Shown here piece after piece: positions 47,381 to 56,047 of a stretch of DNA of 64,000 nt (the first letter of the stretch is position 1; every line of letters begins with the position of its first letter). Source of the stretch: Noviherbaspirillum saxi. Its GTDB lineage: Bacteria > Pseudomonadota > Gammaproteobacteria > Burkholderiales > Burkholderiaceae_D. The position numbers and the translations under genes were made by a program. The notes beneath the pieces are model-generated. The model was not told the origin of the DNA. It saw only the letters and a list, made by a program, of their open reading frames with translations, and did not search any database. The stretch is from positions 3,224,001 through 3,288,000 of the forward strand of contig NZ_QYUO01000001.1 in the NCBI RefSeq assembly GCF_003591035.1. The letters run 5' to 3'.

Positions 47381-47851
47381 TCATACCGCGATACGCGTTT
47401 CGAACTTGCTGCGGTGGATGGAAAAGAAACTGCGCACGTTCCGTACATTCGCATGCGATGCGAACAACCGATGCGCCAATGCATGGTAAGCCGGCATGTC
47501 GGCCACTTGCACCACCAGCACAAAATCCGGGCCCGGCGAAACACGGTAACACTGCAATACGGCTGCTTCGTTCGCAACCAAGGCTTCAAACTCGGTCATG
47601 TTCTCCGCCGCCTGCCGGTCCAGGGTAATTTCGACAATAGCCGTCAACGCGGCGCCAATCATTTCCGGTGCCACAATCGCCACCTGACGCGCGATGACCC
47701 CGGCATCAACCAGACGCTTGACACGACGCAAGCATGTCGGCGGGGAAACATGCACACTTGCTGCAAGTTCATTATTTGTCTGAGCCGCGTTTGTTTGCAG
47801 CGCATTCAAAATGCGACGGTCTAGCTCATCGAGCACAAATAATTCACTCAT
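47381..47851 (-). CDS. Lrp/AsnC-family transcriptional regulator
   Basis: This 156-aa protein has an N-terminal helix-turn-helix (LDELDRRILNALQTNAAQTN, then VSPPTCLRRVKRLVDAGVI) and a C-terminal RAM ligand-binding domain (about residues 65-150, with CYRVSPGPDFVLVVQVADM). Such regulators bind amino acids. It is divergent from glmS over 150 AT-rich bases that contain a 15-bp palindrome, probably its operator. The effector is unknown. Confidence 0.9.
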   Translation of the reverse strand: MSELFVLDELDRRILNALQTNAAQTNNELAASVHVSPPTCLRRVKRLVDAGVIARQVAIVAPEMIGAALTAIVEITLDRQAAENMTEFEALVANEAAVLQCYRVSPGPDFVLVVQVADMPAYHALAHRLFASHANVRNVRSFFSIHRSKFETRIAV

Positions 47852-47874
47852 TTAACAAAAATATAGATGGTTTT

Positions 47875-47889
47875 TGAAATTATATTTCA
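47875..47889. promoter_or_regulatory. Probable Lrp-type operator between the regulator and glmS
   Basis: A perfect interrupted palindrome TGAAAT-TAT-ATTTCA (15 bp) lies 24 bp upstream of the regulator's start. Its TTATATTTC part is repeated inverted as GAAATATAA at 47905-47913, and ATATTTCA recurs at 47941-47948. Length and AT-rich character match Lrp-family sites. Autoregulation and influence on glmS are inferred. Confidence 0.55.
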
Positions 47890-48001
47890 CATACCAATGA
47901 ATGAGAAATATAAGTTCACATATCGATTAAATTAGACAGCATATTTCATGCGCGCTCTTCTACGATACAACCGTCAATCTTGAACCACGAAGGGAGTCAA
48001 C

Positions 48002-49819
48002 ATGTGCGGCATAGTCGGCGCGGTAGCGCAACGTAATATCACCCCTATCCTCCTGCAGGGCTTGAAGCGCCTGGAATACCGCGGCTATGACTCCTGCGGC
48101 GTCGCGCTTCATGTCGATGGCAAGTTGCAGCGTTCACGCAGCACCTCGCGCGTTGCCGACCTCGAAATGCAAGTGGAAAAAGCCAGCCTGGAAGCCTTTA
48201 CTGGCATTGCCCACACCCGCTGGGCAACGCATGGCGCGCCAGCCACCCACAATGCCCATCCGCATTTTTCGCGCGAGCGCATCGCTCTGGTCCATAACGG
48301 CATCATTGAAAACCACGACGAGTTGCGCGCCGAACTGACTGCTGCCGGCTATGTATTCGAAAGCCAGACCGATACCGAAGTCATTGCCCACCTTGTCGAC
48401 CACATGTACACCGGCGATCTGTTCGAGACCGTGCAGCAGGCAGTCAAGCGCCTTCATGGCGCCTATGCGATCGCCGTATTCAGCCGCGACGAGCCGCATC
48501 GCGTCATCGGTGCGCGCCAGGGTTCGCCGCTGATCGTCGGCGTCGGCAAGGGTGAAAACTTCCTCGCATCCGATGCGATGGCATTGGCCGGCACCACCGA
48601 CCAGATCATCTTTCTGGAAGAAGGCGACGTGGTCGATCTGCAATTGCAGCGCTATTGGGTGGTCGACCATGCCGGCAAGCCGGTGGAGCGTGAAGTCCGC
48701 ACCGTGCATGCGCATACCGGCGCGGCCGAACTCGGCCCCTATCGCCATTACATGCAAAAGGAAATCTTCGAACAGCCGCGCGCGATCGGCGACACGCTCG
48801 AAGGCGTTTCCGCGATCATGCCGGAACTGTTCGGCGACAAGGCATACACGGTATTCAAGCAGATCGACTCGGTCCTGATCCTGGCCTGCGGCACCAGCTA
48901 TTACGCCGGCCTGACCGCCAAGTACTGGATAGAATCGATTGCCCATATCCCGGTCAATGTCGAAATCGCCAGTGAATACCGCTATCGCGACAGCGTGCCG
49001 AACCCGAATGCGCTGGTGGTCACGATTTCCCAAAGCGGCGAAACCGCCGACACCCTTGCCGCGCTCAAGCATGCGCGCGCGCAGGACATGGTCAATACGC
49101 TGACCATCTGCAATGTATCGACCAGCGCAATGGTGCGCGAATGCATGCTGTCCTATATCACGCGTGCCGGCGTCGAAGTCGGCGTCGCGTCGACCAAGGC
49201 CTTTACCACGCAGTTGACCGCATTATTCCTGCTGGCGCTGTCGCTGGCACAAATACGCGGTCACCTGAGCGATGAACAGGAAGCCGCGCACCTGAAAGCC
49301 ATGCGCCATCTGCCGGTATCGGTTAGCGCGGTACTGGCGCTGGAGCCGCAGATCATCGCCTGGGCCGAAGAGTTTGCACGCAAGGAAAACGCCCTGTTCC
49401 TCGGGCGCGGCCTGCATTATCCGATTGCGCTCGAAGGCGCCCTCAAGCTCAAGGAAATCTCTTACATTCACGCCGAAGCCTATCCGGCCGGCGAGCTCAA
49501 GCATGGCCCGCTCGCACTGGTGACGAAGGAAATGCCGGTGGTCACTGTTGCACCGAACGACACGCTGATTGAAAAGCTCAAATCCAACATGCAGGAAGTC
49601 CGCGCGCGTGGCGGCGAACTGTATGTATTTGCCGATGCGGATTCGCGCATCACATCGAGCGAAGGCATTCATGTGATTCGCCTGCCGGAACACTATGGGG
49701 CGCTGTCGCCCATCCTGCACGTCGTGCCTTTGCAGTTGCTGGCATATCACACCGCGCTGGCGCGCGGCACCGATGTCGACAAGCCACGCAACCTGGCAAA
49801 GTCGGTGACGGTGGAGTGA
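48002..49819 (+). CDS. glmS: Glucosamine-6-phosphate synthase (isomerizing)
   Basis: GlmS makes glucosamine-6-P from fructose-6-P and glutamine. The 605-aa protein begins [10 protein letters not shown] with the N-terminal nucleophile Cys, has the glutaminase region [18 protein letters not shown], and two SIS domains ([37 protein letters not shown]). It ends in the conserved [13 protein letters not shown], the DNA segment used as target by Tn7 in other bacteria. AAGGGAG precedes the ATG. Confidence 0.97.
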   Translation: MCGIVGAVAQRNITPILLQGLKRLEYRGYDSCGVALHVDGKLQRSRSTSRVADLEMQVEKASLEAFTGIAHTRWATHGAPATHNAHPHFSRERIALVHNGIIENHDELRAELTAAGYVFESQTDTEVIAHLVDHMYTGDLFETVQQAVKRLHGAYAIAVFSRDEPHRVIGARQGSPLIVGVGKGENFLASDAMALAGTTDQIIFLEEGDVVDLQLQRYWVVDHAGKPVEREVRTVHAHTGAAELGPYRHYMQKEIFEQPRAIGDTLEGVSAIMPELFGDKAYTVFKQIDSVLILACGTSYYAGLTAKYWIESIAHIPVNVEIASEYRYRDSVPNPNALVVTISQSGETADTLAALKHARAQDMVNTLTICNVSTSAMVRECMLSYITRAGVEVGVASTKAFTTQLTALFLLALSLAQIRGHLSDEQEAAHLKAMRHLPVSVSAVLALEPQIIAWAEEFARKENALFLGRGLHYPIALEGALKLKEISYIHAEAYPAGELKHGPLALVTKEMPVVTVAPNDTLIEKLKSNMQEVRARGGELYVFADADSRITSSEGIHVIRLPEHYGALSPILHVVPLQLLAYHTALARGTDVDKPRNLAKSVTVE

Positions 49820-49853
49820 TGCACATGCCGCCTGAAGGCGGTTGAAGAATTCC

Positions 49854-49913
49854 AATTGTGTCTGTAATTTTTCTAATAATGTTTGCAAGTTTCAAATTGG
49901 GTTTGTAAATTTC
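49854..49913. repeat. Three tandem 20-bp repeats downstream of glmS, Tn7-end-like
   Basis: Three contiguous units at 49854-49873, 49874-49893 and 49894-49913 share a TGTAA/TGCAA core followed by TTTC at the unit end. Units 2 and 3 match at 14 of 20 positions. Units 1 and 3 match almost throughout if one base is gapped. Tandem ~20-bp sites 30-40 nt after the glmS stop resemble TnsB-binding arrays at Tn7-type transposon ends. The first unit begins 34 nt after the stop, whereas Tn7 joins at about 25 nt, and no tns genes are in view. Confidence 0.5.
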
Positions 49914-50163
49914 CTCATATACATAACTGAGAAGGCGGGATAACGCATCGCCACCGGCATCCCAGCCTTCCGGGTCGGCATGCGCCGCTGTCTCAGTGTC
50001 GGTTGGTCCAAAGGCGCAGGACCATCTTGTTGAAAAGCAGTCACAAACAGTAGCAGGCCGGTGACCCAAGTAGAACGGGCGACTTACTGAGCGTTCAGCC
50101 GGTACGTGACAAACAGATAGCGTATAAAGAGCGAATGACCTTGCACTAGCAGGAGGTTATTCC
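49914..50163. other. Gap between the glmS repeats and the IS remnant
   Basis: About 250 nt with no convincing gene. A minus-strand frame crosses it and the repeats but has no family resemblance. A strong AGGAGG at its end serves the transposase remnant. The left IS end should lie here, but its inverted repeat could not be identified without the partner end. Confidence 0.4.
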
Positions 50164-50738
50164 ATGGCAACGAAGCGAACCAAGCGCGATTTTCTGGCGC
50201 TGGAAGAACGACGTAAAGAGGCAGCCCAACTCCTGGCCCGAGGAATGAAGCACGTCGACGTGGCGCGTGTCCTTCAGGTCAGCCAGCAAAGCGTGTCCGT
50301 ATGGACCAAGGCGCAAAGGCTTGACCCGCAGGCGTGGCGCCGCAAGCCTCTGGGTTCGACACCCGGCTTGGGGCCAGCGCAGCGACAATGGCTCGGCCAA
50401 CTTCTGGTCCGGGGCGCCGAAGCGAACGGATTTCCCGCCGATGTCTGGACGCTGCGACGCATTGGACAGGTGATCCATCGCGAATTTGGTGTTGCGTATG
50501 GAAGGACGAATGTTTGGTTGTTGCTCAAGACAATGGGTTTTTCCTGTCAACGTCCGACTGGACGGGCCAGCCAGCGCAATGAAGAAGCGATTGGGCAGTG
50601 GCGACGCGAACGCTGGCCGACGCTCAAAAAAAGGCCTGTCAGGAAGGCAGGACCATCCTCTTCATCGACGAGAGTGGCTTGAGCGAGTATTTGATACGGC
50701 CTCGTTCCTCTGAATCTACACCCATAACTATTAGATAG
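50164..50738 (+). pseudogene. IS630-family transposase remnant
   Basis: The first 155 codons encode an N-terminal winged helix-turn-helix (RKEAAQLLARGMKHVDVARV, VSQQSVSVWTKAQRLDPQAW) followed by KTMGFSCQRPTGRASQRNEE, as in IS630/Tc1-type transposases. At a run of seven A (50626-50632) the reading moves to the -1 frame, which continues ACQEGRTILFIDESGLSE, the first catalytic Asp region. Similarity stops near 50690 and a stop follows at 50736. The remaining DDE domain is missing, so the element is inactive. Confidence 0.8.
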
Positions 50739-50741
50739 AAT

Positions 50742-50951
50742 CTATAAGCGCTGTACTACCGTACAGGCCGGATTAAGCCTTTCATAATCGTCCGCCGCAA
50801 CTTTATACGATACTCCCTGTATAGCAATAACCTGCGTCATCCCGACCTCACAATTCATCACAAGGACTTCGTATTCATGACTTCCGATCGGGACTTCATC
50901 CTGCACGCCCCGGCGTGGCTCGAATTGTTGGTCAGTCATCGCAGTAGTCAT
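50742..50951 (-). CDS. Small hypothetical protein
   Basis: This 69-aa open frame starts MTTAMTDQQFEPRRGVQDEV and ends YERLNPACTVVQRL. It has a weak ribosome-binding site (GAG 6 nt upstream). No family is recognised. The composition is protein-like, with alternating hydrophobic stretches, but it abuts the IS remnant and may be a fragment. Confidence 0.35.
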   Translation of the reverse strand: MTTAMTDQQFEPRRGVQDEVPIGSHEYEVLVMNCEVGMTQVIAIQGVSYKVAADDYERLNPACTVVQRL

Positions 50952-51120
50952 TTTTCTCGTCTTGGTAATTGGAATCACTTGCGTAGCGTTGCGGAAAATT
51001 CTTCTCGGAGAGGCTTAGGGCGCCTATCAAAATGCGTAGCGGCCTGCCTCGGGTTGAGCAGTAACTTTGAGGAAGTGCGCGCACTACGAGGCGCTGAAAG
51101 ACATGACCATAGGCCCTCTG
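50952..51120. other. Intergenic stretch, nothing recognised
   Basis: Short stretch between the small unknown ORF and the end of the Cache-domain gene. Plus-strand frames here do not look coding. Confidence 0.3.
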
Positions 51121-51579
51121 CTATTTATATATGCCGACGGCAAATCCGAGCTTGTCGTACGATTCGACGTAGGTTGTCTTGTCATCGACGCCCTTTGTCA
51201 CGGGGTTGGGCCACTTGTAATTAGCCCAACCTTTGGAGCCAGCCTGGACGATCTTGAGGAGTTCAAAAGCAAAAGGGTTTCCGTCTGCGTCCTTCAGCAG
51301 CGCCATCGACTTTCCCACTATTCTTGCGTTATCTCCGTGGGCGAGCATGGTACCGTCCAGATCGGCGATGAACACATACAAGTCTTTGTATCTGAATTTG
51401 TCGGATTTGCCGTTTACCTCCACCAATGTCTTTTCCAAACCGTTCTTCTTGTAATAGGCGATAGCGGCTTGAGCAAGCGCTACTGCCTCTTCCTTCGTGC
51501 CATGCTCCTGCGCCATGGTTGATGTCGACGCCGACAAAAAGACCATTCCAGCGACAAAGAAATTTTTGAACAATCCCAT
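51121..51579 (-). CDS. Secreted single-Cache-domain protein
   Basis: This 152-aa product has a signal peptide (MGLFKNFFVAGMVFLSASTS, cleavage near MAQ). A single Cache-type sensor domain follows: YVFIADLDGTMLAHGDNARI, VGKSMALLKDADGNPFAFEL and WANYKWPNPVTKGVDDKTTY. Such domains usually form the extracytoplasmic part of chemoreceptors or kinases. Standing alone it is probably periplasmic and binds a small ligand. It has no operon partner; neighbours are an IS remnant and a broken gene. Confidence 0.8.
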   Translation of the reverse strand: MGLFKNFFVAGMVFLSASTSTMAQEHGTKEEAVALAQAAIAYYKKNGLEKTLVEVNGKSDKFRYKDLYVFIADLDGTMLAHGDNARIVGKSMALLKDADGNPFAFELLKIVQAGSKGWANYKWPNPVTKGVDDKTTYVESYDKLGFAVGIYK

Positions 51580-51700
51580 AGTCTATTTCCTTAAAAAATA
51601 ATCGATCAATGATCCGATGTGGATGGGTTATTGATTTCAAATAACAGAGCGAAGTGCATTTTGTACATGAGCGATATGAAACGCTTAATGACTCGAGAGC

Positions 51701-51952
51701 TTATAGTTCCGCCAGTCTCCTCAAATATCGCGTATGTCCGTCGACAGCGTTGCCGAAGCTTGCGAGTGCGGCTCCCTCGCCGTGGGTCTTCAGCAACTCC
51801 TTGTTTTCCCAGAGTTCATGCAAATAAAAAGCGTGTGCTTGCTTGATGTCCTGGTGGGGCTGATATGAGATGCACCCAGCTTCCGATCGGGAATCGCGGG
51901 CAAGCTTGTTAAGTTCTGCGGCGACAAATTCCGTCGATTCCGGCTTTGCCTG
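51701..51952 (-). pseudogene. Antibiotic-biosynthesis-monooxygenase-domain remnant
   Basis: The minus strand encodes 83 residues resembling the ABM (quinol monooxygenase-like) fold: AKPESTEFVAAELNKLARD, SEAGCISYQPHQDIKQAHAF and YLHELWENKELLKTHGEG. A TGA lies immediately upstream in frame (51953-51955), with no start codon before the conserved core. The expected N-terminal beta strand is missing. It is therefore a 5'-truncated or frameshifted remnant. Confidence 0.65.
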
Positions 51953-52056
51953 TCATTACTTTCGACAATGTCGGCCCCCAACAAAACTCGCACAGCCAGT
52001 GCATCCTTGAGCAACAAGAGTTTGAGAAACCCATCATCTCGCCACGCTCACTATAA

Positions 52057-53751
52057 TCACGCGTGGTCATGCCAGACAACGGGACTCCCTCGCTTAAACC
52101 ATTGGTCATAGTGTTTTCGGTAATGCGCCTCCAGCGCATTTCGCTTGAGCTTGAGCGTAGGAGTGACCAAGCCCGCCTCCACTGTCCATTGCTCCGGGAC
52201 AATGGCCACAAACGATAGGTGTTCATGCTGATCTAGCTCAGCGTTGATCCGCTCTACATGGGCAGACACCTGGGATGTGAACTCAGATCGCGCGCCCGGA
52301 TTGCGCATGGCTGACCACCGCCCTTCAGGCAACATCACAATGGCGAACGGCTGATGCGACTCCGCACCGCCGGTGACAAGGCATGCCTCAATACCAGCCA
52401 ACGCTGCAAGTTTGCTCTCTATGGGAGCAGGTGCGACGTACTTGCCCTTGCTTGTTTTGAACTGTTCCTTCATGCGGCCTACAATTCTCAATCGACCTTG
52501 ATCGTCAAGTTCTCCGCAGTCGCCTGTCTTGAGCCAGCCATCCTGCGTGTATGCGTCACGGGTTTGCTCTGGATTCAGGAAGTAGCCCTTCATGTGCGCC
52601 GGCCCACGGGTCAGAACCTCTCCCTGATCAGAGAGCTTCACGTCACAGCAAGCAATAGACTCACCGACAAAGCCGACACGCATCCGACCGGGCACCGATA
52701 TCGTCGCAAAGGCAAACTGCTCCGTCATCCCATAACCCTCAAGCAATTCGAGACCAAGATGCCTATACCAGGCGACAACCGAAGGCGGTAATGCTGCCGC
52801 GCCCGTCCCCGCAAAGCGCACAGAGTCAAGCCCCAGGCCATGCAACACTTTCTTTCGTACCACTCGACCCAGCACTGGCAGGCTCAACAGCAGATTGAGC
52901 TTTCGGGACGGCATTTTCGCCATCACGCCCTGTTGGAACTTCATCCACAAGCGCGGCACGGAGAAGAAAAGCGTCGGCCGCGCACGTTGCAGATCCTGCA
53001 CAAAAGTATCCAAGGACTCGGCAAAGAATACCGGCGCGCCAGTATACAAACTGAACCCCTCTACCAGACACCTTTCAGCCACATGGGCTAATGGCAGGTA
53101 GGAGAAAAACCGGTCTGCTTGCGTTCCTCGGAGAAGTTGATGGAGCGCTTTGCTCGTATGAGCAAAGGCTGCAAAATCGTGCATCGCTCCCTTGGGGAAG
53201 CCTGTAGTTCCGGAGGTGTAAATAACGGTTGCCAATGCATCGGATGCAGGTGTGTGTTTGCCTTGCAGCGGCTGCGTAGTGGCGACAATGCTTTCCCAAG
53301 ATTCTTGGGTTTTGATAGCACACAACGGCGTGCCGACTTGGGCAACGGAACGAGGAATGCCCTCGATCATGGATTGTGGATCGTCCAATTTGCCCACAAA
53401 CACCAGCTTGGAATCGGAATGCTCCAGGATTTGGCGAACCGAGTCCGATTGCAGGTTAGGGTAAATTGGCACACTCACATAACCGGCCATCCAGATCGCG
53501 AGGTCGGCCATGATCCACCAAGCAGTGTTCTTGCTCATAATGGCTACGCGCGCCCCCTGCTCCCAATCTTGCGCCTTCAGCCATGCTGCCATTCGACGTG
53601 CTTCATTCATTGCCTGTGCCCAGGTCCACTCGCGAATCTTCCCCTCTCCCATGGGCTGGGACAAATAGACACTGTTCGCGCGCTTCTTCTCCCAATAGAA
53701 AGCCCGCTGCAAGGGAAGATCTTGCATCGTTATGGTGGTGGTAGTAGCCAT
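52057..53751 (-). CDS. Long-chain-type AMP-forming acyl-CoA ligase (distal)
   Basis: This activates a carboxylic acid to its CoA thioester through an acyl-adenylate. The 564-aa protein has the P-loop TVIYTSGTTGFPKGAMHD, the YGMTEQF motif and TGDCGELDDQGRLRIVGRMK. The C-terminal region LVTPTLKLKRNALEAHYRKH is typical of the long-chain (ACSL/FadD15-like) branch. The start at MATTTTITMQDLPLQRAFYW has a strong AAGGAG 8 nt upstream; a 69-codon upstream frame is rejected. It is the last gene of the cluster, separated from the others by a MarR remnant. Confidence 0.88.
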   Translation of the reverse strand: MATTTTITMQDLPLQRAFYWEKKRANSVYLSQPMGEGKIREWTWAQAMNEARRMAAWLKAQDWEQGARVAIMSKNTAWWIMADLAIWMAGYVSVPIYPNLQSDSVRQILEHSDSKLVFVGKLDDPQSMIEGIPRSVAQVGTPLCAIKTQESWESIVATTQPLQGKHTPASDALATVIYTSGTTGFPKGAMHDFAAFAHTSKALHQLLRGTQADRFFSYLPLAHVAERCLVEGFSLYTGAPVFFAESLDTFVQDLQRARPTLFFSVPRLWMKFQQGVMAKMPSRKLNLLLSLPVLGRVVRKKVLHGLGLDSVRFAGTGAAALPPSVVAWYRHLGLELLEGYGMTEQFAFATISVPGRMRVGFVGESIACCDVKLSDQGEVLTRGPAHMKGYFLNPEQTRDAYTQDGWLKTGDCGELDDQGRLRIVGRMKEQFKTSKGKYVAPAPIESKLAALAGIEACLVTGGAESHQPFAIVMLPEGRWSAMRNPGARSEFTSQVSAHVERINAELDQHEHLSFVAIVPEQWTVEAGLVTPTLKLKRNALEAHYRKHYDQWFKRGSPVVWHDHA

Positions 53752-53858
53752 GCTCTGTCTCCTTAGTTTTAATTTGCTCATAGGCCGTCGCGCTTGCTGA
53801 GAGGAATGCTCTTGCCTCCCCGGGGTACTGCGTAATTCCCTTCCGAGCCCCGATGCGA

Positions 53859-54149
53859 CTATGTAAGCTGTTCTTGGGGCCACGCCGCGCAGCGGGGATC
53901 TTTTGCTTCCTTCAGCACAAGTATTCGATTGATCGCATCCTCTCCAGCGCGAAGACAATCGTGCATCTTTAGTACATTGCCCTCGCCCAAATCACGGTTC
54001 GAAGCGCCCGGGACCGACTGCCAAATCAAAGCAGCCTGTCCATACTTGTTCCGCCCCTCGGGCGTGAGCGAGACCAAGCGCGTGCGGGACACCGGACCTA
54101 TCGACTGCACGACCATTGGCTTCGGATCCACGCTGATCGAGGTCGCTTC
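53859..54149 (-). pseudogene. MarR-family regulator remnant
   Basis: The minus-strand frame ending at 53859 contains KPMVVQSIGPVSRTRLVSLT then PEGRNKYGQAALIW, matching the end of the winged helix and the following helix of MarR proteins. A plausible C-terminal helix follows. The N-terminal half with most of the HTH is missing; the frame runs into the crotonase gene upstream. It is probably the remains of a local regulator lost when the cluster was rearranged. Confidence 0.6.
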
Positions 54150-54909
54150 ATACAAAGCGGCTGAAATCAGGCTTACGCTTACGGAAGAAGGCCTCAAGCG
54201 CTTCCCTGGCCTCCGCTGAATGCAGCAACTGGATGAAGCTGTCACCCTCCTGGCGGAAGCGCAGGGCTGCCTCCTCCTGGGTTTCCTGCTTCAGCAGGGC
54301 CTTTGTCAATCTGACGGCGGCTGGGGGCAATTGCGCCACCTTGATAGCCTGCGCCATTGCGATATCAACTACCTTGTCGTCGTCGACGACGCGATTCACG
54401 AGCCCCGCTTGCTGAGCCTCCTCGGCGCCAAAACCTTCACCAATCAGAAGCATCTCCGACGCTCTCTGGTGCCCGGCAAGGCGCGGAAGCAAAAGCGAGG
54501 CCGCAGCTTCCGGGCATAAGCCAAGCTGCAGAAACGGCAAGGAAAATGCAGAGCCACGCGCGGCGTAGACCATATCGCAGTGGAGCAAAATGGTGACCCC
54601 GATGCCAACCGCAAAACCTCGAACTGCCGCCACAATGGGTTTGTCGAAGTCCATGATCTCCCGAACAAATTTGAACGCAGGAGCGTCCTGGTCTTTCGCC
54701 GGAGAGTTCTTGAAATCGTCGAGATCGTTGCCAACCGTAAAATCCTTGCCACCCTTTATGAGTACACAGCGCACCTGGTTTTGCTGCGAAGCACGTTGCA
54801 GAGCCTCGGTCATTGCAACGTACATCTCGTGGGTGATGGCGTTCTTTTTGTCCGGACGATTCATCGTCAAGATGAATACGCCATTTTTGATTTCAATCTC
54901 GATACTCAT
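54148..54909 (-). CDS. Crotonase-family protein, enoyl-CoA isomerase-like
   Basis: This 253-aa crotonase-fold protein has the oxyanion-hole sequences GGKDFTVGNDLDDF and AAVRGFAVGIGVTIL. The two glutamates used by enoyl-CoA hydratases are replaced: a Thr lies at the first position, and the second segment reads FSLPFLQLGLCPEAAASLLL. LGLxPEAAS is the arrangement of delta3,delta2-enoyl-CoA isomerases, so double-bond shifting is more likely than hydration. It lies between the flavoprotein gene and the MarR remnant. Confidence 0.85.
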   Translation of the reverse strand: MSIEIEIKNGVFILTMNRPDKKNAITHEMYVAMTEALQRASQQNQVRCVLIKGGKDFTVGNDLDDFKNSPAKDQDAPAFKFVREIMDFDKPIVAAVRGFAVGIGVTILLHCDMVYAARGSAFSLPFLQLGLCPEAAASLLLPRLAGHQRASEMLLIGEGFGAEEAQQAGLVNRVVDDDKVVDIAMAQAIKVAQLPPAAVRLTKALLKQETQEEAALRFRQEGDSFIQLLHSAEAREALEAFFRKRKPDFSRFV

Positions 54910-54957
54910 GGGGGGCTCTTTCGGCTGAAGGGTTTCATCAAGAAAAGCTGACGAGGT

Positions 54958-55932
54958 TCACGGGAGAAAATTCGCAAGGCGAGAGTGAACGATGGTGCGC
55001 GCATCTGTAACCATCCGGTCGATCAGTTCCTGAACCGTTGGAACATCGTTGATGAGACCCGCAACCACGCCGCAGCTCCAGGCGCCCGAATCCATCTGCC
55101 CATTGACCATGACCTTCGGATAGACGCCAGCGACTTGCTCATAGATGTCCGATATCTTCAAGTCGCGGCCCTTTTCCTTCTCAATTTCAAGCAACTTGTC
55201 GACACCCGGATTGCGAAGGACACGCTCTGTATTGCGAAGCTGACGCATCACCAGACGCGTGTCGAGTTCAGTGGCTCCGACAATCGCTTTCTTGACGTTC
55301 TCATGGACGGGCGCCTCTTTGGTCGCGAGGAATCGGGTGCCCATATTAATGCCATCAGCCCCGAGCGAGAGCGCCGCAACAAGACCACGCCCATCGGCGA
55401 TGCCACCCGAGGCCACGAACGGGATACTGAGAGATTCAGCTGCACGAGGCAGCAGGATCATGTTGGGAATATCGTCTTCACCGGGGTGCCCGCCGCATTC
55501 GAAGCCATCAACACTAACCGCGTCACAACCGATCTGCTCGGCCTTCATCGCATGGCGAACTGAGGTGCACTTATGGATGACCTTGATTCCCGCAGCTTTG
55601 AACTGCGGCATGTACTTCTCCGGGCTTCGGCCCGCAGTTTCTACTATTCGTACACCCCCGTCCTTGATGGCGGCGATGTACTCTGCGTAGGGAGGGTCTG
55701 AAAATGTTGGAAGAAAGGTAAGGTTCACCCCAAACGGCGCATCAGTCATGCTGCGGCAACGGGCAATCTCTTTAGCCAGGAGTTCGGGAGTTTTCTGAGT
55801 CAGCCCGGTGATGATTCCCAGGCCGCCGGCATTGGACACAGCCGATGCGAGTTCGGCAAAGCCGACATAGTGCATGCCACCTTGGATGATGGGGTAGCGA
55901 ATGCCAAACAGTTGGGTAATGCGGGTCTTCAC
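54958..55932 (-). CDS. Nitronate monooxygenase-like flavoprotein, GTG start
   Basis: This 324-aa FMN-dependent TIM-barrel protein of the nitronate monooxygenase / FabK-like family has YPIIQGGMHYVGFAELASAV, FECGGHPGEDD (active-site His region) and GADGINMGTRFLATKEAPVH. GAGG lies 6 nt before the GTG at 55932. Such proteins occur repeatedly in acyl-CoA catabolic clusters, where they may act as enoyl-CoA reductase-like enzymes or remove nitronates. The actual reaction is unknown. It follows the thiolase by 115 nt. Confidence 0.85.
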   Translation of the reverse strand: MKTRITQLFGIRYPIIQGGMHYVGFAELASAVSNAGGLGIITGLTQKTPELLAKEIARCRSMTDAPFGVNLTFLPTFSDPPYAEYIAAIKDGGVRIVETAGRSPEKYMPQFKAAGIKVIHKCTSVRHAMKAEQIGCDAVSVDGFECGGHPGEDDIPNMILLPRAAESLSIPFVASGGIADGRGLVAALSLGADGINMGTRFLATKEAPVHENVKKAIVGATELDTRLVMRQLRNTERVLRNPGVDKLLEIEKEKGRDLKISDIYEQVAGVYPKVMVNGQMDSGAWSCGVVAGLINDVPTVQELIDRMVTDARTIVHSRLANFLP

Positions 55933-56047
55933 CAAATGCCTCTTTTAAGTTTCATTCGAAAATCCGCCAGCCCATGATGAAGCCAAGCTGGCACCCAGCA
56001 CTCGAAGTACTGCAGTGGTCACTATTGCGACCGGACTAATTGAGTAA

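Noticed and set aside
50877..51224. Plus-strand 115-codon frame between the IS remnant and the Cache gene
   Set aside because: Arg/Ser/His-rich shadow without a ribosome-binding site or family resemblance; it overlaps the Cache gene antisense.
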